From positions 1-28,374 of the forward strand of contig JBEKOB010000056.1 in the NCBI GenBank assembly GCA_049522195.1: a DNA stretch of 28,374 nucleotides, read 5' to 3'. Position 1 is the first letter of the stretch. Every line of letters begins with the position of its first letter. Positions 7,089-15,999 of this stretch are shown here, in pieces. A program made the translations under genes and the position numbers. This DNA comes from UBA9647 sp049522195 (GTDB lineage: Bacteria > Bacteroidota > Ignavibacteria > UBA10030). The notes under the pieces were generated by a model. That model had not been told where the DNA came from. It did not search any database and saw only the letters and a list, made by a program, of their open reading frames with translations.

Positions 7089-8519
7089 TCAGATCTTGAA
7101 GAAGCCCCGCGTGATCTCCACGATCAGCGAGGGATACACACCGAGAGCCAGCACCATGAGTGCGGCTACGGAAACAGCTATCAACGCAGCAAGCGGAACC
7201 GGCTTGTCAATATCTGCGTCGCCTTCACGGAAGTACATCAGCACTACAAGTCGAAGATAGTAGTAAACCGAAATAAGGCTCGTCAGCACGCCAACGATGG
7301 CAAGCCATGTCATATTGGCTTCCACGGCGGCAAGGAAGACATAGTATTTTCCAAAGAACCCTGCAAACGGCGGAATCCCTGCAAGCGAGAACATGAAGAC
7401 CGACATAAGCGCCGCGAGCACTGGCTGCCGTGCACTGAGACCCGCATAGTCGTCGAATGTCAGTTTCTTGTCATCCTGCTGCTCAACCCACGAGACAATT
7501 CCAAACGCACCGATATTCATGAACGTATACGCGATCAGATAGAAAAGGATACCGGTTTGACCTTCGTTGTTCGCAGCGGCGATGCCGCTGAGCATGTAGC
7601 CGGCGTGCGCTATGCTTGAGTACGCCAGCATACGCTTGACGCTGTTCTGGGCGACGGCGGATATGTTGCCAATGATCATCGACGCCGCGGCAATGACTGC
7701 GATGACCTGGCTGATACTTGTCCCCGAGATCTCAAAGATCCTGATAAAGACCAGGACAAACGTTGCGAAAGCCGCGGCCTTTGCCCCGGTAGACATAAAC
7801 CCTGTAACCGGCGTGGGCGCTCCCTCGTACACATCTGGTGCCCACATGTGGAATGGAACGGCAGCGACCTTGAATGAGAATGCAACGATCAGCATCCCGG
7901 CGCCGATAATGAAGAGCGGATTGTGCGAGATTTGCGGGATGAGCGCCTTAATCTGGAGGAGGTCAGTCGTACCGGCGGCACCGTAGATCAAAGCGATACC
8001 GTAGAGAAGAAACCCCGTCGCGAACGCACCCAGCAGGAAATACTTAAGAGCCGATTCGTTTGCTTTTTGTTTCTTTCTCATAAACCCGGCGAGCACGTAA
8101 AGCGGGACAGACATCAGCTCAATGCCGAGAAAGATCGTGATCAGGTTCAGTGCACCTGCCATGAGCATCATGCCGGAAGTGGCGAACATGATGAGAACAT
8201 AGAACTCACCGCGATGGTACTCCATTCGCTCGAGGTAACCGCGGGCCAGAACGATTGAGAGCAAGGCCGAACTCAGGAATATCAAATTGCAGTAGCCAGC
8301 AAAGCCTCCCTGGAACAGCATTCCGCCGAACACCGGGACTCCCTCACCAAGATGGAAAAAGGAAAGTACGAGAGAAACGGCGATTCCGACCAGGCTCATC
8401 CAGTACGATGAGACCGGCTTGTCCTTTCCCGCCCCTTCAACGATAAGCGTCAACAACGCAAAGCCGACAAGGGCAATCAGCGGTGAGCTGTTGTAGAAGT
8501 CATTGTACGATATACCCAT
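7089..8519 (-). CDS. nuoN: NADH-quinone oxidoreductase subunit N
   Basis: One of three antiporter-like subunits of the complex I membrane arm; it carries a proton half-channel pair that is driven by quinone reduction. The 476-residue protein is hydrophobic throughout. It keeps the conserved membrane Glu134 (LGIELMSVPLY) and Lys217 (AFSFKVAAVPFHMWAPD), and the hallmark VYEGAPTPVTGFMSTGAKAAAFA. Length is typical. It is separated from nuoM by the nhaD gene and followed closely by nnr. There is an 83-base gap upstream with no recognisable signal. Confidence 0.96.
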   Translation of the reverse strand: MGISYNDFYNSSPLIALVGFALLTLIVEGAGKDKPVSSYWMSLVGIAVSLVLSFFHLGEGVPVFGGMLFQGGFAGYCNLIFLSSALLSIVLARGYLERMEYHRGEFYVLIMFATSGMMLMAGALNLITIFLGIELMSVPLYVLAGFMRKKQKANESALKYFLLGAFATGFLLYGIALIYGAAGTTDLLQIKALIPQISHNPLFIIGAGMLIVAFSFKVAAVPFHMWAPDVYEGAPTPVTGFMSTGAKAAAFATFVLVFIRIFEISGTSISQVIAVIAAASMIIGNISAVAQNSVKRMLAYSSIAHAGYMLSGIAAANNEGQTGILFYLIAYTFMNIGAFGIVSWVEQQDDKKLTFDDYAGLSARQPVLAALMSVFMFSLAGIPPFAGFFGKYYVFLAAVEANMTWLAIVGVLTSLISVYYYLRLVVLMYFREGDADIDKPVPLAALIAVSVAALMVLALGVYPSLIVEITRGFFKI

Positions 8520-8602
8520 GGCACTGTCGAGTTAGAAAGGGAAATTGTCCAGACTTTGAAGCGACTGCGTTGTGCTGCTGGCAACCCGCTCGAAACAAAA
8601 TC

Positions 8603-10030
8603 TTAGAAAAGCAGAAGCCAAACAATGATGAATATCGGGATCAGTATAGGGACGCTGTATTTCCAAATATACTCAAGGAAAGACGGCGACTCGATCCCAG
8701 TCTGATCCGCAATGGATTTCACCATGAAATTCGGACCGTTCCCGATGTACGTCATTGCGCCAAAGAACACAGCCCCCAGCGATATTGCCTGAACATATCT
8801 CCATGAATCGGCTGTGACTGCGATTGCCCCCGGTATAATCGGATTTGCCAGGCCGATCGAGCCAAGCTGAATCTGACCAAGAATTGCGTGCACATGCACG
8901 GCGTTGTCGATGCTTGCTCCGTGCAGACCGAATGCTGCGCTCATGAAACCAAGATACGTCGGTGCGTTATCCAACACACTTGAGAGAATGCCTGTGCACC
9001 AGTAAAACTGACCGGGAGTCCTGATCCCTAATGAGCCTGCGTTCAATTGCAGCCAATCGAGCGCGGGGATCATCGTCGCAAAGATACCTACGAAGAGCAC
9101 CGCCACTTCCTTCAGAGGAACGAAACTGAATTCATTCCTCCCGTGCACCTCTTTTCGGGTCGTGTAGTACGATCCCGTCGCTGCGCTCCACATGATCACC
9201 TCGCGCAGCATCAAGGGACGCTCAATGAACACAGCGGCGATAATAGCCCCAAGGAACCAGAGATTATGCAAGCCTGAGACACGTGCTTCGTCCGGGCTCA
9301 ATGCTTCCTCCCGGACATTGCGAGGGACTCGCCTGAAGTGTATCCGATCGATGCCGTAGAAGATAAGCAGCAACAAACCGAGAACGATCCCCCATGCAAA
9401 CCAGGCTTTCGAGATCACCCAGAAAAACGGGACCCCTTTCAGGTAACCCAGGAACAGGGGCGGATCTCCAATAGGCGTCAGCGCACCACCGGTGTTGCTG
9501 ACGATAAAAATGAAGAAGATCACGTGATATCCCCTGATCCGGTACCTGTTGTTTCTCAGATACGGACGGATCAGAAGCATCGAAGCTCCCGTGGTCCCGA
9601 GCACGTTCGAAAGCAGGGCTCCGGCGCCAAGAAGAGCCACATTCTCCCATGGAGCTGCCTTCCCCCGCAAGTTGAAGTGAATCCCTCCCGCCACTACGAA
9701 CAGCGACCCGATGAGCGAGATGAAGCCGATATAATCATACATCGTCAGCACGATGCGGGGGACATTTCTGAGCGGGTAGACGTAATAGCTGATCACCACG
9801 GCGCCCAGCACCGCAACAACTGTCGGATAGTTGCTTTCCCACCACGACCTGTTGAGGAACGGTCCTACTGCAATCGCAAGAAGTAAGACAACAAACGGCA
9901 TGACGAGCCAGAACGGTACAGCCGAGACAACTGCCGATTCGAGCATCCGCCCGAAATAATTGAAAAAGACGAACGCCGCTGCCGCCAGCACCACCACTAT
10001 GACAACCTGCTTGGTCCGCCGTTCATTCAT
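8603..10030 (-). CDS. nhaD: NhaD-type sodium:proton antiporter within the complex I gene cluster
   Basis: A 475-residue polytopic membrane protein of the ion-transporter (IT) superfamily. The clearest motif is SNTGGALTPIGDPPLFL (178-194), the re-entrant-loop signature of NhaD/ArsB-like carriers; a second, more diverged copy lies in the C-terminal half (LDNAPTYLGFMSAAFG and YIGNGPNFMVKSIAD), as expected for the inverted-repeat fold. The family usually exchanges Na+ or Li+ for H+. It lies 27 bases after nuoM and 83 before nuoN. Rhodothermus marinus is known to carry an nhaD homologue among its complex I genes, so the arrangement has a precedent. The cation used here is not evident from sequence. 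Confidence 0.85.
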   Translation of the reverse strand: MNERRTKQVVIVVVLAAAAFVFFNYFGRMLESAVVSAVPFWLVMPFVVLLLAIAVGPFLNRSWWESNYPTVVAVLGAVVISYYVYPLRNVPRIVLTMYDYIGFISLIGSLFVVAGGIHFNLRGKAAPWENVALLGAGALLSNVLGTTGASMLLIRPYLRNNRYRIRGYHVIFFIFIVSNTGGALTPIGDPPLFLGYLKGVPFFWVISKAWFAWGIVLGLLLLIFYGIDRIHFRRVPRNVREEALSPDEARVSGLHNLWFLGAIIAAVFIERPLMLREVIMWSAATGSYYTTRKEVHGRNEFSFVPLKEVAVLFVGIFATMIPALDWLQLNAGSLGIRTPGQFYWCTGILSSVLDNAPTYLGFMSAAFGLHGASIDNAVHVHAILGQIQLGSIGLANPIIPGAIAVTADSWRYVQAISLGAVFFGAMTYIGNGPNFMVKSIADQTGIESPSFLEYIWKYSVPILIPIFIIVWLLLF

Positions 10031-10057
10031 GAGGCGCTGTTCAGCTCAGGCTCCTGA

Positions 10058-11635
10058 CTATCGACTGGACGGGAGGTTATTCGACGGGAGTTCTGCGGTC
10101 CGAATCTGTCCTCCCGCTCGGACGTACTCCAGTCCCTGAACCAGTTGTTTGGCAACAGGAGCCGACTTGCTCAGAAACGTTCCAGGATAAACACCGATCC
10201 AGACAATGAACACCAGAATAGCTCCGAGCGAAATGACTTCCTTCGCGTTCAGGTCAGTGAGATGGTGACCACCGTACAGTCCCCCTTCCCTCACCTTTCC
10301 GAAGATCACGCGTTGATACGCCCAGAGAAGGTACACGGCCGAGAGAACAACGCCCGACGCAGCAACGATGGCATACGCCTGCGTCCCCAGAAAAGTCGAT
10401 TTGAAACTTCCAAGGAGGATGAGGAACTCTCCGACAAAACCATTCAAGCCGGGCAGGCCGATCGACGAGAGCGAAACAATCATAAAGATTGTCGCAAAGA
10501 CAGGCATCACCTTTGCCACTCCACCGAAATCAGCGATCAACCTGGTATGGGCACGATCATAAAGCATACCAACGATCAAGAAGAGCGCTCCTGTCGATAA
10601 GCCGTGGTTGATCATCTGGATGACGGCACCCTGGATCCCCTCCTCCGTCATCGCGAAGATACCGAGCACGACGAATCCAAGATGAGAGACCGAAGAGTAG
10701 GCAACGAGTTTCTTCAGGTCAGTCTGAACCATCGCAACGAGTGCGCCATAGACAATACCAATCACGGCAAGCACTCCGAGGAGCGGCACAAACTTGAAAG
10801 CTGCATTCGGGAAGAGAGGAAGACAGAAACGGATCAGCCCATACGTCCCCATCTTCAGGAGCACACCTGCAAGAAGGACACTACCGGCCGTCGGTGCCTG
10901 CACGTGGGCATCCGGAAGCCACGTGTGCAACGGAAATAACGGGACCTTGATGGCAAAACTTAGTGTAAACGCAAGGAACATCCATGTCTGCAAGGTCAAC
11001 GCCATTCGAGGAGCAACGCCGTAGAGCTGCAGGAGATTCGTGGTAAAGTAACCGCCTGGCAACGTTGAGGCATAGACCCCCAGCGCAATAATTGCGACGA
11101 GCATCAGGAGGCTGCCAAACAGCGTGAAGAGGAAGAATTTGACTGCCGCGTACACCCTGTCCTGACCGCCCCAGATCCCGATGATAAAGTACATCGGTAT
11201 GAGCATCGCTTCCCAGAAGATGTAGAAGAGGAAGAGGTCCAGGGATGCGAACACTCCAATCATACCGATTTCAAGGAGCAGAATCATCATCGTGTATCCA
11301 CGGAGCTGCTTCTGGACAGAGTTCCAGGTACCCAACAACGCGAGCGGGGTCAGGAACGTCGTGAGGACGATCAGAAGAAGAGAGATGCCATCTATTCCGA
11401 CGAAGTAACTGATGTTGAGCCCGGCGATCCAGACCGCATACTCCCGGAACTGGAATCCCGTCACTGACGCATCAAACCTAAAGTAGAGGAAGAGAGAGAC
11501 CGCGAACGTCGCGACCGTCGTCAGAAATCCGACAAGCTTGATCGCTGCGCCGTTCTCCTTGTTCACGAAGAACAGGGCCAGAACCCCGAACAGCGGAAGG
11601 AAAATCGTAAGTGTCAGAAGATGTTGAGAAACCAT
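10058..11635 (-). CDS. nuoM: NADH-quinone oxidoreductase subunit M
   Basis: Antiporter-like proton-pumping subunit of complex I. The 525-residue protein has the conserved Glu142 (IFWEAMLIPMYFIIGIWGG) and Lys230 (FAIKVPLFPLHTWLPDAH) that form the central ion pathway, followed by VQAPTAGSVLLAGVLLKMGTYG. About 14 hydrophobic segments are expected and the hydropathy fits. The C-terminal ~20 residues (IRTAELPSNNLPSSR) are a polar tail. It starts 22 bases after nuoL and is followed by nhaD. Confidence 0.97.
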   Translation of the reverse strand: MVSQHLLTLTIFLPLFGVLALFFVNKENGAAIKLVGFLTTVATFAVSLFLYFRFDASVTGFQFREYAVWIAGLNISYFVGIDGISLLLIVLTTFLTPLALLGTWNSVQKQLRGYTMMILLLEIGMIGVFASLDLFLFYIFWEAMLIPMYFIIGIWGGQDRVYAAVKFFLFTLFGSLLMLVAIIALGVYASTLPGGYFTTNLLQLYGVAPRMALTLQTWMFLAFTLSFAIKVPLFPLHTWLPDAHVQAPTAGSVLLAGVLLKMGTYGLIRFCLPLFPNAAFKFVPLLGVLAVIGIVYGALVAMVQTDLKKLVAYSSVSHLGFVVLGIFAMTEEGIQGAVIQMINHGLSTGALFLIVGMLYDRAHTRLIADFGGVAKVMPVFATIFMIVSLSSIGLPGLNGFVGEFLILLGSFKSTFLGTQAYAIVAASGVVLSAVYLLWAYQRVIFGKVREGGLYGGHHLTDLNAKEVISLGAILVFIVWIGVYPGTFLSKSAPVAKQLVQGLEYVRAGGQIRTAELPSNNLPSSR

Positions 11636-11657
11636 GGAATGTTCTTCACCGGCTAGT

Positions 11658-13628
11658 CTATTTTAGGATCAACCACATCAGGATGAGCAGAATACCACCT
11701 ACGAAAACCGTCGCATATTGCTGGGCGATGCCCGTTTGAATGAGTCTCACCCTCTGCGCAATCGCTGCGATCAACCTGGCAGAACCGTCAACAATCCCAT
11801 CGATCACTCTGACATCGACCACCTTCCAAAGAAATCGTTCTGATATCTTCACCGTGGGCGTCACGATTATAGCGTCATACGTTTCATCGACGTAATACTT
11901 GTTGAACAGCCACTTGTATGCAAGCGCAAACCTCTTCTTCCATTCATCCGCAAGTTCAGTCCTCTGCAAGTAGACCCTGCGCGCCGCGTAGATTCCGATG
12001 GCAGCGACCCCAACCGAGAGAACCATTAAAAGGTATTCCGTAATCTCAACGGGATGGGTACCCATGCTCAGCTTATCGTACGCAGGGGCGAAGATCGGCT
12101 CGAGCCAGTGCTCGAGTGCATTTCCACCGAAGAGGCTCTCCGGAACTCCGAGGAATCCGCCGACAATTGAAAGGAAGGCGAGGATGATCAAAGGGACCGT
12201 CATCGTCTTCGGCGCTTCGTGAGGATGGATATCCGCACTATATCGCTTCTCCCCTTCAAAGGTGAGACAGACGAGCCTGAACATATAGAACGCCGTCAAC
12301 GCCGCTCCAATCACTCCAATAGCCCACAGAACGACAGAGCCATGTTCACTGCTGAATGCCTTCCAGAGTATCTCATCCTTGCTGAAGAATCCCGCGAACG
12401 GAGGAATGCCGGCGATCGCGATGGCGCCAATGAGAAACGTCTTGTACGTCGTCGGCAAGTAATGCTTCAATCCACCCATCTTCTGAATATCCTGCTCGTC
12501 GTGCATCGCATGAATCACGGCGCCTGAGCCAAGGAAGAGCAGAGCCTTGAAAAATGCGTGAGTGAGGACATGAAAGATACCGGCTGAGAATGCGGCAACA
12601 CCCATGGCAAGAAACATATAGCCAAGCTGGCTGACAGTCGAATACGCCAGAACTTTCTTGATGTCGTTTTGCACAAGCCCGATTGTGGCAGCCATGAGGG
12701 CAGTTAACGCTCCAACAACAGCCATGACCTGCAGTGCCGCAGGTGCGAGAGCATAGAGGATAGAACACCTGGCGACCATATAGACGCCTGCGGTGACCAT
12801 CGTGGCAGCGTGAATCAGAGCGCTGACGGGAGTTGGGCCCGCCATGGCATCAGGCAGCCAGACAAACAGCGGGATCTGCGCCGATTTTCCCGTGGCACCG
12901 AGAAACAGGAGCAACCCGATCCAGAGCATCGCATTGTTCCCTTCACTCAGGACTGCGGCTCTCCCAAAGACGGCATCAAAATTCAGGCTGCCAAAGTTCA
13001 CAAAGATCAGAAACATCGCGAGGAGGAATCCGAAATCGCCGATCCGGTTGACAATGAACGCTTTCTTTGCCGCGTCAGACGTCGTCGCGGTGCCGGGTTT
13101 GTATCCTCCGGTGTCGAACTTTTTATCGTGCCAGAATCCGATGAGCAGATACGAGCAAAGTCCCACCCCCTCCCATCCAAGGAACATCAGGAGGAAATTA
13201 TCGGCAAGAACGAGATTGAGCATCGCGAATATGAAGAGGTTCATGTACGCGAAGAATCGCCAGAACCCAGGATCGCCATGCATGTAGCCTATCGAATACA
13301 CGTGGATGAGGAATCCCACGCCGGTGACAATCAGCGTCATCAGAATAGAAAGCTGGTCCACCTGGAACGCCACTGAGACAGAGAACGAGGATGAAGTTCC
13401 GGTAAACGTAGAGATCCACGTGAAGAGCTCGATGGCATGTTTGCGCTCGTCGGGATGGAGCCCCAGCATTGTCGCAAAAAGAACAGCAGCAAGGGCAAAC
13501 GACAAGCCCACCGTTCCGCTACCGATGATACCGAGGAGTTTTTCGTTCTTCACCTTCGAGCCAAACAATCCGAGGAAAACGAACCCAGCGAAAGGAAAAA
13601 GAACTATAAGAGGAGTGTATGCAAACAT
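11658..13628 (-). CDS. nuoL: NADH-quinone oxidoreductase subunit L
   Basis: The distal proton-pumping subunit of complex I. The 656-residue protein has the conserved Glu153 (FLGWEGVGLCSYLLIGFW), Lys248 (GATGKSAQIPLFVWLPDAM) and the HAATMVTAGVYMVAR segment. The C-terminal ~140 residues contain a long amphipathic stretch and final membrane segment matching the lateral helix that clamps NuoM and NuoN. Length is normal. It starts with ATG at 13628, and 217 bases of repeat-rich sequence separate it from nuoK. Confidence 0.97.
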   Translation of the reverse strand: MFAYTPLIVLFPFAGFVFLGLFGSKVKNEKLLGIIGSGTVGLSFALAAVLFATMLGLHPDERKHAIELFTWISTFTGTSSSFSVSVAFQVDQLSILMTLIVTGVGFLIHVYSIGYMHGDPGFWRFFAYMNLFIFAMLNLVLADNFLLMFLGWEGVGLCSYLLIGFWHDKKFDTGGYKPGTATTSDAAKKAFIVNRIGDFGFLLAMFLIFVNFGSLNFDAVFGRAAVLSEGNNAMLWIGLLLFLGATGKSAQIPLFVWLPDAMAGPTPVSALIHAATMVTAGVYMVARCSILYALAPAALQVMAVVGALTALMAATIGLVQNDIKKVLAYSTVSQLGYMFLAMGVAAFSAGIFHVLTHAFFKALLFLGSGAVIHAMHDEQDIQKMGGLKHYLPTTYKTFLIGAIAIAGIPPFAGFFSKDEILWKAFSSEHGSVVLWAIGVIGAALTAFYMFRLVCLTFEGEKRYSADIHPHEAPKTMTVPLIILAFLSIVGGFLGVPESLFGGNALEHWLEPIFAPAYDKLSMGTHPVEITEYLLMVLSVGVAAIGIYAARRVYLQRTELADEWKKRFALAYKWLFNKYYVDETYDAIIVTPTVKISERFLWKVVDVRVIDGIVDGSARLIAAIAQRVRLIQTGIAQQYATVFVGGILLILMWLILK

Positions 13629-13661
13629 TGATTTTTATTCTGTGATTGAACAAAACCTGGC

Positions 13662-13839
13662 AATCGGGTGATCTAACCATCGGGCCATCTGACCATCGGG
13701 TCATCTGACCATCTGGACATCTAACCATCTGGTCATCGGGTCATCGAGCCATCTAATCATCGGCTCATCTATGCTTGCAGAAGCTATCTGCAAACCGCCT
13801 TCAGATCACCCGATGACCCGATCATCAGATGATCCGATT
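13662..13839. repeat. Degenerate octamer array with central hairpin and inverted arm, between nuoK and nuoL
   Basis: Fourteen consecutive 8-base units at 13662-13773, consensus CATC followed by K-R-R-Y (the first two units begin AATC and GATC). Then a 7-bp-stem hairpin at 13775-13793 (TTGCAGA, 5-base loop, TCTGCAA). Then five octamers of the same family in inverted orientation at 13800-13839. The two arms can pair locally (ATCGGGTCAT with ATGACCCGAT). There are no spacers and the 8-base period rules out coding repeats. Confidence 0.85.
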
Positions 13840-13845
13840 TCACCA

Positions 13846-14145
13846 TCACCACTTCAGTATGTTCAAGTCGTCCAGATTTACGGTCTGTTTGTTCCGGAAC
13901 ATCGAGATGATAATCGCCAAACCTACAGCCGCTTCAGCAGCGGCCACGGTCATGGAGAAGAAGACAATCATCTGACCTGTCACATCCCCCATAAACGCCG
14001 AGAATGCCACGAGCGTGAGGTTGACGGAGTTCAGCATCAACTCAATCGACATAAACACGATGATGGCATTGCGGCGTGAGATAACGCCCACCACTCCAAT
14101 GATGAATGTGGTTGCGCTCAGGAGGAGGTATGACTGAAGGTCCAT
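13846..14145 (-). CDS. nuoK: NADH-quinone oxidoreductase subunit K
   Basis: Small three-helix subunit of the complex I membrane arm, homologous to MrpC. At 99 residues it matches the family. The two buried glutamates needed for proton transfer are present as Glu35 (MSIELMLNSVNL) and Glu71 (VAAAEAAVGLAI). It begins five bases after nuoJ, so the two are almost certainly co-translated. The octamer repeat array begins six bases past its stop codon. Confidence 0.97.
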   Translation of the reverse strand: MDLQSYLLLSATTFIIGVVGVISRRNAIIVFMSIELMLNSVNLTLVAFSAFMGDVTGQMIVFFSMTVAAAEAAVGLAIIISMFRNKQTVNLDDLNILKW

Positions 14146-14150
14146 AACGA

Positions 14151-14663
14151 TTATCTGAGTTTTTTCTTCGCCAGGATGACAGCTCCAACGATTGCGGCCA
14201 GCAACAAGATTGATGTGACCTCAAACGGGAACAAGAACTTCGTGAAGAGCTGCATGCCAATATTTTCGACGGTCCCTATCTCCGTGGCCTTTTCAAACTG
14301 CGATGGCGGCATGGTCGCCCTGGAAAACCCGAGGACATAGATCAGCTCCATCAGTACTCCGAAACTCAGTCCCGCTCCGATGATCTTCTTGTAAGAGATT
14401 TTTTCCTGCAATTTTTTCTCGTCACCAAGGTTCAAGAGCATGATGACGAACAGGAAGAGTACCATGATCGCGCCCGCATACACAAGTATCTGGATGAAAG
14501 CGATGAATTGCGCGTGGAGCGACAGGTACAAACCACCAAGAGCGAAGAAGTTGAGTATGAGATAGAGCGCAGCGATCACGGGGCTGCGGCGCGTTACCAT
14601 CATCAGCGCAGAGCCTACGGAGATGGCGCCAAGGAAGTAGAACAGAAATGTCTCGATGGTCAC
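14151..14663 (-). CDS. nuoJ: NADH-quinone oxidoreductase subunit J
   Basis: Membrane-arm subunit of complex I next to the quinone module; one helix undergoes a pi-bulge rotation during turnover. The 170-residue protein contains AALYLILNFFALGGLYL and the highly conserved QILVYAGAIMVLFLFVIML. I start at the GTG at 14663 (VTIETFLFYFLGAISVGSAL) because AAGG lies six bases upstream and the product aligns with usual NuoJ N-termini; an in-frame TTG at 14699 would add 12 residues. It is the first nuo gene of this cluster; nuoA-I are not upstream. Confidence 0.95.
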   Translation of the reverse strand: MTIETFLFYFLGAISVGSALMMVTRRSPVIAALYLILNFFALGGLYLSLHAQFIAFIQILVYAGAIMVLFLFVIMLLNLGDEKKLQEKISYKKIIGAGLSFGVLMELIYVLGFSRATMPPSQFEKATEIGTVENIGMQLFTKFLFPFEVTSILLLAAIVGAVILAKKKLR

Positions 14664-14726
14664 AGACAACCTTGCAGAAGTGAATAGGAACCAGGACAAA
14701 CTTCGCGTCGAATCGAATCCATGAGC

Positions 14727-14746
14727 GCCCGTACTTCAGACCGGGC
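14727..14746. repeat. REP-like 20-bp hairpin, copy 1
   Basis: GCCCG and CGGGC arms around a TTCAGA-containing loop, 20 bases in all, in the 94-base gap between the ABC permease and nuoJ. It shares the pattern CCCG-nn-CTTCAGA-n-CGGG with the hairpin at 22232, which lies in the opposite orientation. Confidence 0.5.
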
Positions 14747-14757
14747 GAAGAGCCTCG

Positions 14758-15999
14758 CTACGGCGTCCGAATCCAGCGTATCAGTTCAGGAATCGACGGC
14801 CGTTTGCCATAGACAAGAATAGCGACCCTGAATATCTTTCCGGCTACCCACATCATGAGCACGCTTGAAAGGATAAGTATGCCGAGCGTCGTCAGAATCT
14901 CCCACAACGGCGGCATTTGAATCGAGACCCTCAAGACCATGAACGCCGGAGTGAGCAACGGGATGAACGACAATATCCTAATCAGCGATGAATCGGGGTT
15001 CTGCATCGCAGGCACCATCAGAACCATCGGGAACACCAGCACAAGGCTGACATAGCTTGTGATCTGCTGTGCTTCCTGCTCGGTTGTTACCGGTGAGCCT
15101 GCAGCGACGAATATCGCGGAATAGAAGAAATAACCGAAGATAATATACACAACCGCAACGAGGACCGGCTCCATCTCGAAAATATTCGCCCCGCTCTTGA
15201 GCGCAATCCCCAAACCGATAGCACCCCAAATCAGCATCTGCAAGACTCCGAGTCCGCTCAACCCAAGAATCTTCCCGACCATCAGATCACGAGCAGAACA
15301 GGATGATAGGAGCACCTCGATGACGCGGTTCGATTTCTCTTCGACGACGCTTCGGATCAAGAGCTGTCCGGAGGTCAGGACGAGGAACATCAGCATCAGG
15401 ATGACGATGTAAGCGCTCGCAAACGTTTCCAGGAAGCCCGATTCTTTCTCCCCGCCACGCTCCGAAACTTTGAGCGATTTCACATCAATATTCGCCATGA
15501 GTTTCTTGATTTCGGCTGGATCGAGTCCCCGACCCGTCAGCCGATGCTCGACGATGACCTCCTCCATAGTTCGTGAGAACCGCTCCGAAATTCGGATGTT
15601 CCCAACGTTCTCTGCGCGATACTCGACTTTGCCGCTGTCATACACAGTGGCCGGAATCGAAAAATACCCTTCCATCTCCTTGTTCGAGATCATCTTGATC
15701 GCCCGCGCCTTGAGATCTTCCGGCGATCCCTCTTCCTTCAGATTGCGAAGGATGTAGTTTGGACGCCCACCGGGAAGCTTGTATTTTTCATCCAGCTTCG
15801 CAGCGAGCGGTTTCAGGATCTGCCCGGTTTCATCGATCACACCCAACGTTAGTGGCTTATCATCAGGCTTGGATGCGAGCAAGCCAGGCAACACGCCGAA
15901 TACAACCATGATCAAAGGCATCAGGACAAGCGAAATAATGAACGCTTTCGATTTCACCTTCTCCATGAATTCCCATCGGGCGACGTCGAGGTATTTCAT
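14758..15999 (-). CDS. ABC-2 type transporter permease (NatB-like)
   Basis: Membrane half of an ABC exporter. The 413-residue protein has one N-terminal membrane helix (residues ~17-37), a large extracytoplasmic domain (~40-195), then about five more membrane helices containing SNRVIEVLLSS and GKILGLSGLGVLQMLIWGAIGLG, the signature layout of the NatB/ABC-2 group. NatAB in Bacillus exports sodium, but many relatives have no known substrate. The ATG overlaps the stop of the ATPase gene by four bases (ATGA), showing tight coupling. Confidence 0.9.
   Translation of the reverse strand: MKYLDVARWEFMEKVKSKAFIISLVLMPLIMVVFGVLPGLLASKPDDKPLTLGVIDETGQILKPLAAKLDEKYKLPGGRPNYILRNLKEEGSPEDLKARAIKMISNKEMEGYFSIPATVYDSGKVEYRAENVGNIRISERFSRTMEEVIVEHRLTGRGLDPAEIKKLMANIDVKSLKVSERGGEKESGFLETFASAYIVILMLMFLVLTSGQLLIRSVVEEKSNRVIEVLLSSCSARDLMVGKILGLSGLGVLQMLIWGAIGLGIALKSGANIFEMEPVLVAVVYIIFGYFFYSAIFVAAGSPVTTEQEAQQITSYVSLVLVFPMVLMVPAMQNPDSSLIRILSFIPLLTPAFMVLRVSIQMPPLWEILTTLGILILSSVLMMWVAGKIFRVAILVYGKRPSIPELIRWIRTP

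Noticed and set aside
13662..13839. CRISPR array
   Set aside because: Units are 8 bases with no spacers and no cas genes nearby; the structure is a simple tandem array with an inverted arm.
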